Assembly (NCBI GenBank): GCA_016933055.1
Contig: JAFGBS010000004.1
Location: 124,001 to 188,000, forward strand
Source of the DNA: Promethearchaeota archaeon
GTDB taxonomy: Archaea > Asgardarchaeota > Lokiarchaeia > Sigyniarchaeales > Promethearchaeaceae
Direction: 5' to 3'
DNA length: 64,000 bases
The translations under genes and the position numbers were made by a program. The notes below the pieces were generated by a model that worked only from the letters and a program-made list of their open reading frames with translations, had not been told where the DNA came from and ran no database searches. Positions 44,459 through 53,311 of the stretch are shown one piece after another. The stretch's first letter is position 1. Each line of letters opens with the position of its first letter.

Positions 44459-45085
44459 ATGCACAACTATTTTTGGTATATACCAGAAATGCTGCATAGA
44501 GACTTTAAACGATTGATTGATCATCTATTCGGAGGGGGTGGTGAAAAAATACTCAGAAATTGATTCTGCAACCAATTGGAACGATAGAACTTGAAATTCT
44601 AAAGATATTTTAAATTTTAAATGGAGAATAACCGAAGAAATAATTGCAATAATGAGAGACATTCAACTAGTTGATACATAATATAATAATCCACCACTAA
44701 GCCACCTAATTATCGTCCTTTGGGAGGAACCTATAAATTTAGTGAGAAAAGTGATACCTTTGTTGTTCGAGAAATGAATGATAAAATAGGTGACTAAATT
44801 GAAAATTTATAATCCTTGAAAACTGCTGAAGATATTTAGAATTTTAAAGATGAAGCACATCATGGGATAATATGTGTATACAAAACTGACTTTATAAATT
44901 CATGAAGGTACGAAATCCATAATGTTAAAGTTAAGGAAAATTCAGATAAAGTCTTTTGAGTAGTATGGAAGTCAATCTATGACTTTATAAATGGTAGAAA
45001 TTACTTGATTCCAAGCGGATTACTTGACTTCCTCACAAAGGAAGACATCGGGAAATCTGTTCAAGAAGTACTAGTAGAATGGTAG
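44459..45085 (+). pseudogene. Decayed protein-coding gene, about 200 codons, unknown family
   Basis: From 44699 to 45085 one frame reads as protein (starting KPPNYRPLGGTYKF, later YDFINGRNYLIPSGLLDFL) but is broken by five in-frame stops before the final TAG. Upstream, an ATG at 44459 opens MHNYFWYIPEMLHRDFKRL, which stops after about 35 codons. A different frame then continues (EIDSATNWNDRT, stop, NSKDILNFKWRITEEII), so at least two frame changes are needed. The stretches NSKDILNFK and TAEDI-stop-NFK resemble each other, hinting at an internal duplication. I do not recognise the family. Mixed stop codons argue against recoding. Confidence 0.6.
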
Positions 45086-45107
45086 TCATTGGAAATGGGA
45101 TAATTTA

Positions 45108-46295
45108 ATGGTAGAATCCTCAATTGTACAAAATAAAATTTTTGGTTTATTAAAAGATCTTGGACAAATAAAGCCAGAAGAGATTCTCCATCGCTATAAT
45201 ACACAAACCCTAGGAAATAAATGTATAAGTCTGGACTTATCTGATTTGCATTTACAGATTCTTCCTCCTTCCTTAACAAATTTCCGCCATTTAAGAAAGC
45301 TTTACTTAAAATACAACCAAATAGACCATACGCCACCCTATCTAAGCACTTTGACTAGTTTAAGAACACTAAATTTAAGAAACAATTTGGTAACGTCTCT
45401 TCCTTCAAGTTTTAATAAATTAACTCAACTTCGAAAATTAGATTTACGTGAAAATAAATTCGTTAAGATACCCGATGTGATATTTGAACTCAAAAATTTG
45501 CGAGAATTCAAGATAAGTAATAATCCTATCAAGAATTTAGATCCTAAATTAGGATTACTGACTAAATTACGCTCAATCTACGCCAGAAATACGGGATTAT
45601 CAGACTTCCCGGGATTTTATTTTCCATTATCAAATTTACATACATTAGATTTGGGTGGAAATAATTTATCCTCTCTGCCTGATACTCTTGAAAACTGTCA
45701 ACATGTTCGGTTCTTCAATCTTCAAAAATGCCAACTCTATGAAATTCCTAATTCTATCGTGCAATTAAAAAAACTTGAAAGGCTGGATCTCCGTTCCAAT
45801 CAAATTCGGGAACTTAACGATCACTTATTCAGTATATCATCATTGAAAAGAATTGATTTTATATCAAATAATCTTGCTGAATTACCGGATAAATTCGAAA
45901 GATTAGATCAATTGGAAATTTTCCGTATAGGAGATAACCAATTGGAATACCTTCCACCAAGTATCTCTTCATTAAAAAAACTAACGCACTTAGAATTACA
46001 CCATAACCGCATTGAAAAATTTCCTGAAGTCATTTGTAAGTTACTAAATTTAAAGGAATTAATACTACATACAAATAAATTAGAACATCTACCCGATTCT
46101 ATTGGAAATTTAATATCTCTACGATTTTTGGATATTAGTAATAATCCATTTGAAATGTTGCCTGAGAACATAAAACACTTACCCAATCTTCGAGGATTAT
46201 GGATTTCAAATTCAATGAATCAATATGCCCGAAATCATGTACTATTGACCGCGCTCCGTAAAAGAAACTGCATTGTCTCAATAAAGTCTGTGTGA
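45108..46295 (+). CDS. Leucine-rich-repeat protein 1
   Basis: A 395-residue protein made almost entirely of about 14-15 leucine-rich repeats of about 23 residues, with the LPxxLxxLxxLxxLxLxxN consensus (for example LPSSFNKLTQLRKLDLRENK), like repeats in Ras-suppressor/SHOC2 and plant PIRL proteins. A short non-repeat helix (about residues 1-40) caps it. No signal peptide or membrane segment, so a cytoplasmic interaction scaffold. The next gene encodes a second LRR protein 14 bases downstream. The small GTPase gene 0.7 kb upstream suggests a GTPase-binding role, unproven. Confidence 0.88.
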   Translation: MVESSIVQNKIFGLLKDLGQIKPEEILHRYNTQTLGNKCISLDLSDLHLQILPPSLTNFRHLRKLYLKYNQIDHTPPYLSTLTSLRTLNLRNNLVTSLPSSFNKLTQLRKLDLRENKFVKIPDVIFELKNLREFKISNNPIKNLDPKLGLLTKLRSIYARNTGLSDFPGFYFPLSNLHTLDLGGNNLSSLPDTLENCQHVRFFNLQKCQLYEIPNSIVQLKKLERLDLRSNQIRELNDHLFSISSLKRIDFISNNLAELPDKFERLDQLEIFRIGDNQLEYLPPSISSLKKLTHLELHHNRIEKFPEVICKLLNLKELILHTNKLEHLPDSIGNLISLRFLDISNNPFEMLPENIKHLPNLRGLWISNSMNQYARNHVLLTALRKRNCIVSIKSV

Positions 46296-46309
46296 TAGGA
46301 GGAATATAC

Positions 46310-47491
46310 GTGGAAAAATATAAAACTAATGGTGATTCCCGTCTTTTCTATCAATTAATTCAGGAATTGAATTTAAATGATCGAGTAAATAAGGTTCTCA
46401 AAAGATCAAATACGCTTTTTCTTAATGATCAATTAATATATTTGAATTTTTCAAATCTCCAGATTCGATACCTGCCGGATCTCCTCTTTGAGTTTAAAAA
46501 AATCAGGTATTTGAATTTGTCTTCGAACCAATTAACGGAGATTCCGATTTCGATTAACAAACTACCCGATTTAAAATACATTAATTTACAAAGTAACAGA
46601 TTAAAATCATTACCTGATACTCTCTGTGCTTTGGAAAAATTACAATATTTGGATGTAGGTCGTAATAATATCTCCCAACTTCCTTCCGAGATTGGAAATC
46701 TTACTCTATTAGAACATCTCAACATAAAATCAAATGAGTTATTTACTATTCCATTAAGTTTCTGGAATCTTCGAGATTTATGTAAATTAGATATGCGTGG
46801 AAATAAAATTTCCTCTTTACCCAATGATGTTAAAAGGATGCAAAATCTCCAATTCTTAAATTTACAAAGAAATTATTTATCAAGTCTACCTTCAGAGTTA
46901 TTCACTTTACCAAATTTAGTCCGATTAGACGTCAGGGATAATTATATTCATAAGCTTCCCGACAATTTACCAAATTTAAAGAGTCTTAAACGTTTCGAAA
47001 TAGGATTTAATGGTTTGACTATGTTGCCCTCCAATTTTGGTGATCAATTACATCTTGAAGAATTCCAAGCCTATAAAAACAAGTTAAAAATTCTCCCCGA
47101 AAGTATTGGAAAACTTAAGAAATTGCGAAAACTGGATTTACAGTATAATCAACTCCTATTATTCCCCTCAAAATTATGCAACGCAACTCTTCTCGAAGAA
47201 TTACTCTTAAATCATAATAATCTAGCTTCAATACCTGAAGAAATCTCCTCCCTTCAAAAATTGACTAGTTTACATTTACAAAACAACAACATATCCTCAT
47301 TACCTAGGCAAATTAACTCCATGAATTTGGACTACTTAAATATTTCAAATAATCCGATTGAAAAATTTCCATTCAATGCAGAATTTTTAGATAAAATAGA
47401 AAATTTGGTCATAGATTCTGACCAAGCACAAAAATGGTCTCAGAATCTTAAAGAAAAACGCTATAAACTCAGAATTACTCCCGTTTTTTAA
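46310..47491 (+). CDS. Leucine-rich-repeat protein 2
   Basis: A second cytoplasmic LRR protein (about 393 residues) with the same 23-residue repeat type (for example LPSEIGNLTLLEHLNIKSNE) and the same kind of short N-terminal helical cap, so it is probably a tandem duplicate of the gene before it. AGGAGG at 46297-46302 lies seven bases before a GTG at 46310, which I take as the start; the frame is open further to a GTG at 46292 that would overlap the preceding stop. Ends tail-to-tail with the CYTH-like gene. Confidence 0.87.
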   Translation: MEKYKTNGDSRLFYQLIQELNLNDRVNKVLKRSNTLFLNDQLIYLNFSNLQIRYLPDLLFEFKKIRYLNLSSNQLTEIPISINKLPDLKYINLQSNRLKSLPDTLCALEKLQYLDVGRNNISQLPSEIGNLTLLEHLNIKSNELFTIPLSFWNLRDLCKLDMRGNKISSLPNDVKRMQNLQFLNLQRNYLSSLPSELFTLPNLVRLDVRDNYIHKLPDNLPNLKSLKRFEIGFNGLTMLPSNFGDQLHLEEFQAYKNKLKILPESIGKLKKLRKLDLQYNQLLLFPSKLCNATLLEELLLNHNNLASIPEEISSLQKLTSLHLQNNNISSLPRQINSMNLDYLNISNNPIEKFPFNAEFLDKIENLVIDSDQAQKWSQNLKEKRYKLRITPVF

Positions 47492-47497
47492 TTCCAA

Positions 47498-48079
47498 TCA
47501 AAATTCCAAGAGAAATCGTGGATATGAGATATTTTTAAAATGATTTTTCTTGATAAGTAAAGAATTTTCGAGAAATCGATCCAATTCTCCGCATTCCAAG
47601 CTTTCAATTTGCACTGAAACCCATGTTCTTGTCTCATAATTTATTATGGTTTTTTCTAGTGTGATATTTCCAAGGTCTTTTTTTTTCCTTTTTTTAATAA
47701 GTTGGTTCAGTGAATAATTTCGCTCTTGCAATAAATCAATGACTTTATGTACTTTTGGAGATTGACCTTGTTGATTTTTTAAGAGATTAATGAAATTCTC
47801 GACTGATCTACATTCTGCATTTCTAGAAATTGGATATTTCACACATTTATCCCAAAGTTCGTATATACCATTCGATTCTTCAAGAATTTTCAATTCTAAG
47901 AGGGGGACTTCAGACATGATGGATCGTATTTTTAATCCAAAATCAATTGAATGAAAATTGTAGTAGAGATCGATTCGGGATTCAATAATCTCGGTATTTA
48001 ATATACTTTCAATTACTAGATCCAATTCACGAGATTTTTCAATAGATAAAAAAGTTCTCCATTCCCACATCCTATCCAC
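47498..48079 (-). CDS. CYTH/triphosphate-tunnel-like protein, short
   Basis: A 193-residue protein with features of the triphosphate tunnel fold: an opening strand WEWRTFLSI, then SRIDLYYN, GLKIRSI and LELKILEES, alternating charged residues on strands as in CYTH enzymes, ending in basic KKNHFKNISYPRFLLEF. It follows the VTC-like gene with no gap: the upstream TAG is followed immediately by GTG. The ATG at 48070 is an alternative start. Enzymes of this fold handle triphosphates or polyphosphate. Assignment rests on pattern reading and on the neighbour. Confidence 0.55.
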   Translation of the reverse strand: MDRMWEWRTFLSIEKSRELDLVIESILNTEIIESRIDLYYNFHSIDFGLKIRSIMSEVPLLELKILEESNGIYELWDKCVKYPISRNAECRSVENFINLLKNQQGQSPKVHKVIDLLQERNYSLNQLIKKRKKKDLGNITLEKTIINYETRTWVSVQIESLECGELDRFLENSLLIKKNHFKNISYPRFLLEF

Positions 48080-49714
48080 CTAAGTAATAAATTCCATTAA
48101 TTCATCTTCCATCCATTCGAGTTCGTTTTCTCCGATATCAATCGGATGAATCATAACAGGAGCAAATTCATTATAAAATTCTGTCAATTCTTCATAAATA
48201 CCCTTTTGAACATCTAAATTCACTGTATTTTGGGCTCCAATATAACGCATTTTGCAATACAACTCCGAATGAGTGTTATTTTCTCGAGTTTTTTGGTTTT
48301 TCTCTATCGTTAACTTATAAATTCTTTCCGATTTATTATGTTTCACTAAAAATCCGTAACTACGGAAAAAAGCATACCCATCAATAGATATTGAAGGTAA
48401 CAGATATTTGTTTAGTTCATGCACGGAAGTGATCATTATAGATCTCACCGGATATTGATACTCTTCCGTGATATAAAATTCAGGAGAGGATGTTTTTATA
48501 GGAATACTTTTTGGAGGGAGATGATACTGAATATTCGGACCTGTGATTCGGATCAACATGGAGGGAATGGGAAATCCAAGATATCCCGATACATAGTTTT
48601 CATTTTTAATCAGCATTCTGGCATCTTCGTCATATAATGAAAAATTTTTCGAGGTTTTTATTAATTTATATAAATACCCGGTGATATTACCATATCGATA
48701 CCATGATTGATTTACGGGGAAATATCCCGATATTTGCCTACCAAATGGTTCTGTCCATAATGTTTGGTTTTGGATATAGGATTCTGATACTAAAGTAGTT
48801 CCTCTCCATTTCTTAGAAATAAACGCTAAACATCCATAATTGCGTAGGATTTCACTAATCTGGGCGTCCAATTGCTTCTCTTTTTTAATCATTACTGGAT
48901 CTATTTTGAATTCTAAGCGGCAGAACTTTTCTCTGTCCAAGTATTCTCCGATAATATCTGGGTGCGCTAAAAAATCTTTGGGTTGTACAAAATTGAGACC
49001 ATAATATTCCACTCCGGGATCTATAGTGATCCGAATGGTATGTTTATAATTTGGCTTTTCAGGGATTAAATGGGTTCTTGCGTATTGGGTCATTAGATAT
49101 GGAACTAGTGTTTTTTGATGAAGGGTCCGGATTTGACTATTAAGGAAATTTTGTAATTCACTGCTAAGACGCTCATCTAAATTTGAAGGAACACATAATA
49201 ATCTGATAATTTCTTCGAGAGTTAAATTGGATTTGAGTTCTTCGGATATATCTTCCTTACGTAATCGACTTTTCGTTTTAAAGGTTGATTGATGTAGCAA
49301 CCCATCCTCAGAGGCGCGCTGTATTCGGAAAATAATGTCATTCCTAATATTATCCTGTGAGGAAATTAATCTCTGATCCTGAGGGACGGTGTCAGAAAAA
49401 CCAGGAAAATATATCTCATCATGATCTAACGTCGATTTTATTTCTAAAATATTGAATAAACTATCTGCAGCAAAGTGAACGGTATTATCATTTCGATGCT
49501 TGGAATAAATTCTCGCTTTTATTGATATTCCGGGACGAACACCCAACTTAGATCCGAAATAGATAGTTTTGCTGATTGGTGTTTTCGGAAAAGTATGAGT
49601 TTTAAATCCGATACTAAGAAAATCTTCTGTTAATGCTTTCAGATCTTGCGAATAAAAAACATATCGAAGTTCCGATCGTTCTAGATCAATCGGAAGTGCC
49701 TTTTGCATAGTCAT
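48080..49714 (-). CDS. VTC-domain-like protein, candidate polyphosphate polymerase
   Basis: A 544-residue protein whose N-terminal part follows the VTC (vacuolar transporter chaperone) catalytic domain: RSELRYVFY strand, SKTIYFGS, GISIKARIYSK and NILEIKS, i.e. the K/R/E residues that line the tunnel, and a later YYGLNF ... CRLEFKID. The second half (about 330-544) is a further beta-rich region with no clear match. No membrane segment. VTC4-type enzymes make polyphosphate from ATP; bacteria carry VTC-domain genes near CotH-like or DUF4956 genes, which are not seen here. First gene of a two-gene unit with a CYTH-like protein. Confidence 0.6.
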   Translation of the reverse strand: MTMQKALPIDLERSELRYVFYSQDLKALTEDFLSIGFKTHTFPKTPISKTIYFGSKLGVRPGISIKARIYSKHRNDNTVHFAADSLFNILEIKSTLDHDEIYFPGFSDTVPQDQRLISSQDNIRNDIIFRIQRASEDGLLHQSTFKTKSRLRKEDISEELKSNLTLEEIIRLLCVPSNLDERLSSELQNFLNSQIRTLHQKTLVPYLMTQYARTHLIPEKPNYKHTIRITIDPGVEYYGLNFVQPKDFLAHPDIIGEYLDREKFCRLEFKIDPVMIKKEKQLDAQISEILRNYGCLAFISKKWRGTTLVSESYIQNQTLWTEPFGRQISGYFPVNQSWYRYGNITGYLYKLIKTSKNFSLYDEDARMLIKNENYVSGYLGFPIPSMLIRITGPNIQYHLPPKSIPIKTSSPEFYITEEYQYPVRSIMITSVHELNKYLLPSISIDGYAFFRSYGFLVKHNKSERIYKLTIEKNQKTRENNTHSELYCKMRYIGAQNTVNLDVQKGIYEELTEFYNEFAPVMIHPIDIGENELEWMEDELMEFIT

Positions 49715-49853
49715 ATCTCTTCATCCTATGAAAACGAGGAGATTACAAATTTCTAAAAGTTCTCTTCTCGACAAAAACTCTTCTTTATATATATTCGCTT
49801 CGAGTTAAAAAATATATGGATAGCCTAATAAATAAGACTTGAAATAATGGGTT

Positions 49854-50576
49854 TTATTTTTTATTACCGGTTCTCCGTGCTGCAATTAATCCCACTTTGC
49901 GACCAGGTGGAGCATTCCTACTAATGGTTGTAGGCTTGTGGGGGCTTTTATGTCCTCCTCCTCCAAATGGGTGGGAAGAAGCATTCATTGCCACACCAGA
50001 CGTCCTTGGCCATACACCATGTCTGGTACTCTGATACATGAATTTATTCCCTGCCTTTACGAATGGTTTGATAGTTCTACCGCCTCCTGCAACCACTCCT
50101 ATCGTACATCTGGATGTTAAGGGGACTCTCTTAATTTTCCCTGAAGGTAATCGAATATTAGCATGGGTCGGTGTTTTGGTTAACATAACGGCATATGTAC
50201 CTGATCCGCGAACAAATTTTCCCCCATCATCTTTCTGACCCTCTATATTATAAATATACGTTCCTTCTGGGATATTTTTCAAAATCAAGACATTTCCTAC
50301 TTTTATTTCGGAGTTGTTTCCTATGACTATGGTATCTCCTACCTTTATTCCCTCAGGAGGAAGGTACAATTCTTTTTTACCATCCTCATATTGAATTAAG
50401 GCAACAGGAGCTCCACGTCCTGGATCATGGAGTAAATCTTTGACAGTTGCAGTCTTTTCATCCGTATCAGTTGGGGGGAAATATCGATATTTTACTTGTC
50501 CTCTGCGCTTATGAGTTGGGGATTGAAAATTGGGAGTTCCTCTTCCTCTTCTCTGTACGAGTATTCTTTTACCCAT
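49854..50576 (-). CDS. rpl2: Ribosomal protein uL2 (L2)
   Basis: Large-subunit protein that contacts the peptidyl-transferase centre and binds 23S rRNA. Clear signatures: the basic start MGKRILVQRRGRG, the SH3-like middle, RTIKPFVKAGNKF, and the conserved loop GVAMNASSHPFGGGGHKSP. About 240 residues, standard for archaea. The frame opens at a GTG three codons earlier; ATG 50576 is the family start. It stands alone, divergent from the PAN gene, not in the uL3-uL4-uL23-uL2-uS19 cluster where archaea normally keep it. Confidence 0.96.
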   Translation of the reverse strand: MGKRILVQRRGRGTPNFQSPTHKRRGQVKYRYFPPTDTDEKTATVKDLLHDPGRGAPVALIQYEDGKKELYLPPEGIKVGDTIVIGNNSEIKVGNVLILKNIPEGTYIYNIEGQKDDGGKFVRGSGTYAVMLTKTPTHANIRLPSGKIKRVPLTSRCTIGVVAGGGRTIKPFVKAGNKFMYQSTRHGVWPRTSGVAMNASSHPFGGGGHKSPHKPTTISRNAPPGRKVGLIAARRTGNKK

Positions 50577-50735
50577 GTTTATCACTATATTATAGGATCT
50601 TGATGACTAATATCTGAATGTCTAAATCTATAATCGCATATTTTTGAATTTTGTCATTTGTGAAGCGCAATTCACCGATCGTTAGGTATCCAAAACTTTT
50701 TTTCACACCACTCTCTAACATCCTTGGGAAACCTA

Positions 50736-51842
50736 ATGGACGAAAATAAACGATTACAAGCAAAAATCGAGGAATTAACCAAGGAACGGGATCTGTATAA
50801 AAATAATTTTTCTAGATTACAAAGTCAGATCCAGCGAACCAGACCGCCCCTATTAATTGCTTCCGTGACACGAATTTTCGATGACGGATATTGTATCATT
50901 CACACTCCTTCAGGAAACGATTTTTTAGTACAAAATCCGTTTCGAGAACTGAGTCCAGGTGACTCCGTTGGAATTGATCAAACTACGTTTAATCTAATAA
51001 AGATTTTACCACCAAATGTAGATCGTTTTGTTGCCGGGATGGAATTAGATGAACGTCCTCAAGAAACTTATGAAGACATCGGAGGATTGGATGAAGTGAT
51101 CTTATCTCTTCGTGAAGTAGTAGAATTAGCTATTACTAATCCTAAAATTTTTCAGACTATCGGGATCCAACCTCCAAATGGAGTGTTATTAGAGGGGGAT
51201 CCGGGAACTGGAAAAACCCTTTTGGCACGAGCTGTGGCAAATGCAACCCAAGCAACTTTTATACGATTGGTAGGGTCTGAATTAGTGCAGAAATATATTG
51301 GAGAAGGTGCACGTTTAGTAAGAGAGCTATTTGCTTTAGCAAGAGATCGTGCCCCATGTATTTTATTTATTGATGAAATTGACGCTATCGCTTCAAGAAG
51401 AACTCCTGATTCACAAGTTTCCGATCGTGAAGTACAACGTACATTAATGCAATTACTAGCGGAAATGGATGGGTTTAACGAATTAGGAAATGTAAAAATT
51501 CTTGCCGCAACCAATCGTCCCGATATATTAGATCCGGCTATCCTCCGACCAGGAAGATTTGATCGGATTATTCATATACCAGAACCAGATCCTCATGGAC
51601 GATTAGAGATTTTCAAAATTCACACCCGAAAAATGCCCTTGAAAAATGTAAAATTAAGTATACTGTCTCAGAAATGGGATAAACTAACGGGTGCAGATAT
51701 TAAAGCGATATGCATTGAAGCAGGTTTAAATGCGATTCGAAATAACAGGACTACCGTCGTACAGAGTGATTTTGAAATAGGCTATAATAGATATTTCCGA
51801 AAACTTCAAGAAAAACGGGTAGGTGCTGCGGTTTATACTTAA
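50736..51842 (+). CDS. pan: Proteasome-activating nucleotidase (PAN)
   Basis: Hexameric AAA ATPase that unfolds substrates and feeds them to the 20S proteasome. Order: coiled coil (about residues 4-34), OB domain (about 40-95), AAA domain with EDIGGLDE, Walker A GDPGTGKT, Walker B ILFIDEIDAIA, and the second region of homology NRPDILDPAILRPGRFD. The last three residues VYT form the HbYX tail that docks into the alpha ring. Walker A has Asp where most family members have Pro (GPPGTGKT). A TTG at 50724 is in frame; ATG 50736 is preferred. Slightly short for the family (about 369 residues) because of a short coiled coil. Confidence 0.94.
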   Translation: MDENKRLQAKIEELTKERDLYKNNFSRLQSQIQRTRPPLLIASVTRIFDDGYCIIHTPSGNDFLVQNPFRELSPGDSVGIDQTTFNLIKILPPNVDRFVAGMELDERPQETYEDIGGLDEVILSLREVVELAITNPKIFQTIGIQPPNGVLLEGDPGTGKTLLARAVANATQATFIRLVGSELVQKYIGEGARLVRELFALARDRAPCILFIDEIDAIASRRTPDSQVSDREVQRTLMQLLAEMDGFNELGNVKILAATNRPDILDPAILRPGRFDRIIHIPEPDPHGRLEIFKIHTRKMPLKNVKLSILSQKWDKLTGADIKAICIEAGLNAIRNNRTTVVQSDFEIGYNRYFRKLQEKRVGAAVYT

Positions 51843-51854
51843 GTCATATTTCTT

Positions 51855-53306
51855 TTATTCTTCAGTTTTATGTACTTGCTCTCCCCAATAGTGTTCCTTG
51901 GGATTTGGGTCTAACGTTGTTGTAATCTCGGAAATATTTTCTTCAATACCTTGCATAATTAAATATCCCGAGTTTAACTCTCTATCTGTGATCTCCCCTG
52001 CTATATTGGTAGTCATAATTTCTTTTACTTCAGTTATATTTCGTGTATGCCCTAATGTCCAAATCAATTTAGCATACGCTGCTGAGGGTAGCATATTATC
52101 TCCCTCAATTACTCCTAAAGCTAACATATCTCTACCTGTTTCGTATACTCGGAGATTTGTGTACCCAAAAAGAGGCTCTACAACAATAACTACTGGTATT
52201 TCTTGTTCTTGGGCACGTTCTAAACCTGGGAAGAAATCACTTGGGACATGTCCCAATCCGGTTCCTAAGATTACCACTCCATGGTATCCCAAATCAATGA
52301 TAGAGTTAAGTATATCTGGATTACAACCAGGATAAGAATATAGGATTGCCACCTTAGGATCAATTTTTGCATCAAGATAAGTATCTTCCGTGTTCCCACG
52401 TTGTTTTATATCAGTTTTAAAAAACATTATATTCTGTTTTGAGTCGATCATTCCTAACGGGATATCACTTAGCGTTTTGAATGCATCTCGTCTACTTGAA
52501 TGCATTTTCCGAACACGAGTTCCCCGATGGATAAGATTATAAGTATCAGATGTATTACCATGCATGCATACAACCACTTCTGCTAAATCTGCATATCCTG
52601 CAATAGTGCTTGCATTGATAATATTCATAGGCCCATCGCTAGACGGTCTATCTGAACTTCTTTGCGACCCCACGATGACAATGGGGGCTGCAAGATCTTT
52701 AAAGAAAAAGGACAATGCTGATGCCGTAAATGCCATTGTATCAGTTCCATGACCAATAATTACCCCACTTGCCCCATTATGAAATTCTTGGAGAATGGCT
52801 TCAGCAGTTTTTACCCAATATTCTGGTTTGAAGTTTTCAGAGAGGATGGAATAAATCTTTTTAGGAGTCAGATTGCAAATGTTCATCAGTTCTGGAACCG
52901 CACTAAAAAGTTCCTCTGGGGTGAATGCTGGTAAAACAGATCCTGTTCGATAGTCTAAACGAGATGCAACTGTCCCTCCCGTTCCCAGTAATGATACATT
53001 TGGTAATTCCTTTTTAGTTTTTACATCAATTTCAGGTAGATGATAGTCTCCCTTCTGGTATCCGATTTCGGTGATTTTGCATTCATCGGTAATTTTTACA
53101 CCAATGTTATAACCAGTATCAACTTTTACGACCAAATAATCTTCGGCAGTGTGTTCACTACGAGGAAGTACCACACCCTCATAAATAGAATTTCCTCTCA
53201 CTACTTTTACTACAGACCAAACCCCTATCTTTTCCCTAATTAGTCTTTCTCGTAACTTCGATCTGTATCCCGTAGGTTCTCGCACTGAATTTTTCTTGTT
53301 TGGCAT
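51855..53306 (-). CDS. gatD: GatD, asparaginase-like subunit of Glu-tRNA(Gln) amidotransferase, copy 1
   Basis: Releases ammonia from glutamine or asparagine for GatE. The N-terminal GatD-specific beta domain (about 30-90, GNSIYEGVVLPRSE) is followed by an L-asparaginase fold with catalytic motifs GTGGTVASRLDY, GHGTDTMAF and RKMHSSRRDAF. The frame begins with a GTG that overlaps the gatE stop; ATG 53306 with AGGTG upstream is the better start. It follows the tail-less GatE (copy 1). A second gatD-gatE set lies immediately upstream on the same strand; the copies differ at many positions, so this is an old duplication or a transfer. Confidence 0.9.
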   Translation of the reverse strand: MPNKKNSVREPTGYRSKLRERLIREKIGVWSVVKVVRGNSIYEGVVLPRSEHTAEDYLVVKVDTGYNIGVKITDECKITEIGYQKGDYHLPEIDVKTKKELPNVSLLGTGGTVASRLDYRTGSVLPAFTPEELFSAVPELMNICNLTPKKIYSILSENFKPEYWVKTAEAILQEFHNGASGVIIGHGTDTMAFTASALSFFFKDLAAPIVIVGSQRSSDRPSSDGPMNIINASTIAGYADLAEVVVCMHGNTSDTYNLIHRGTRVRKMHSSRRDAFKTLSDIPLGMIDSKQNIMFFKTDIKQRGNTEDTYLDAKIDPKVAILYSYPGCNPDILNSIIDLGYHGVVILGTGLGHVPSDFFPGLERAQEQEIPVVIVVEPLFGYTNLRVYETGRDMLALGVIEGDNMLPSAAYAKLIWTLGHTRNITEVKEIMTTNIAGEITDRELNSGYLIMQGIEENISEITTTLDPNPKEHYWGEQVHKTEE

Positions 53307-53311
53307 TTTTC

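Noticed and set aside
44372-45107. Possible recoding of stops (for example selenocysteine or pyrrolysine) in the stop-interrupted frame
   Set aside because: All three stop codons occur, with frame shifts too; decay is the simpler reading.
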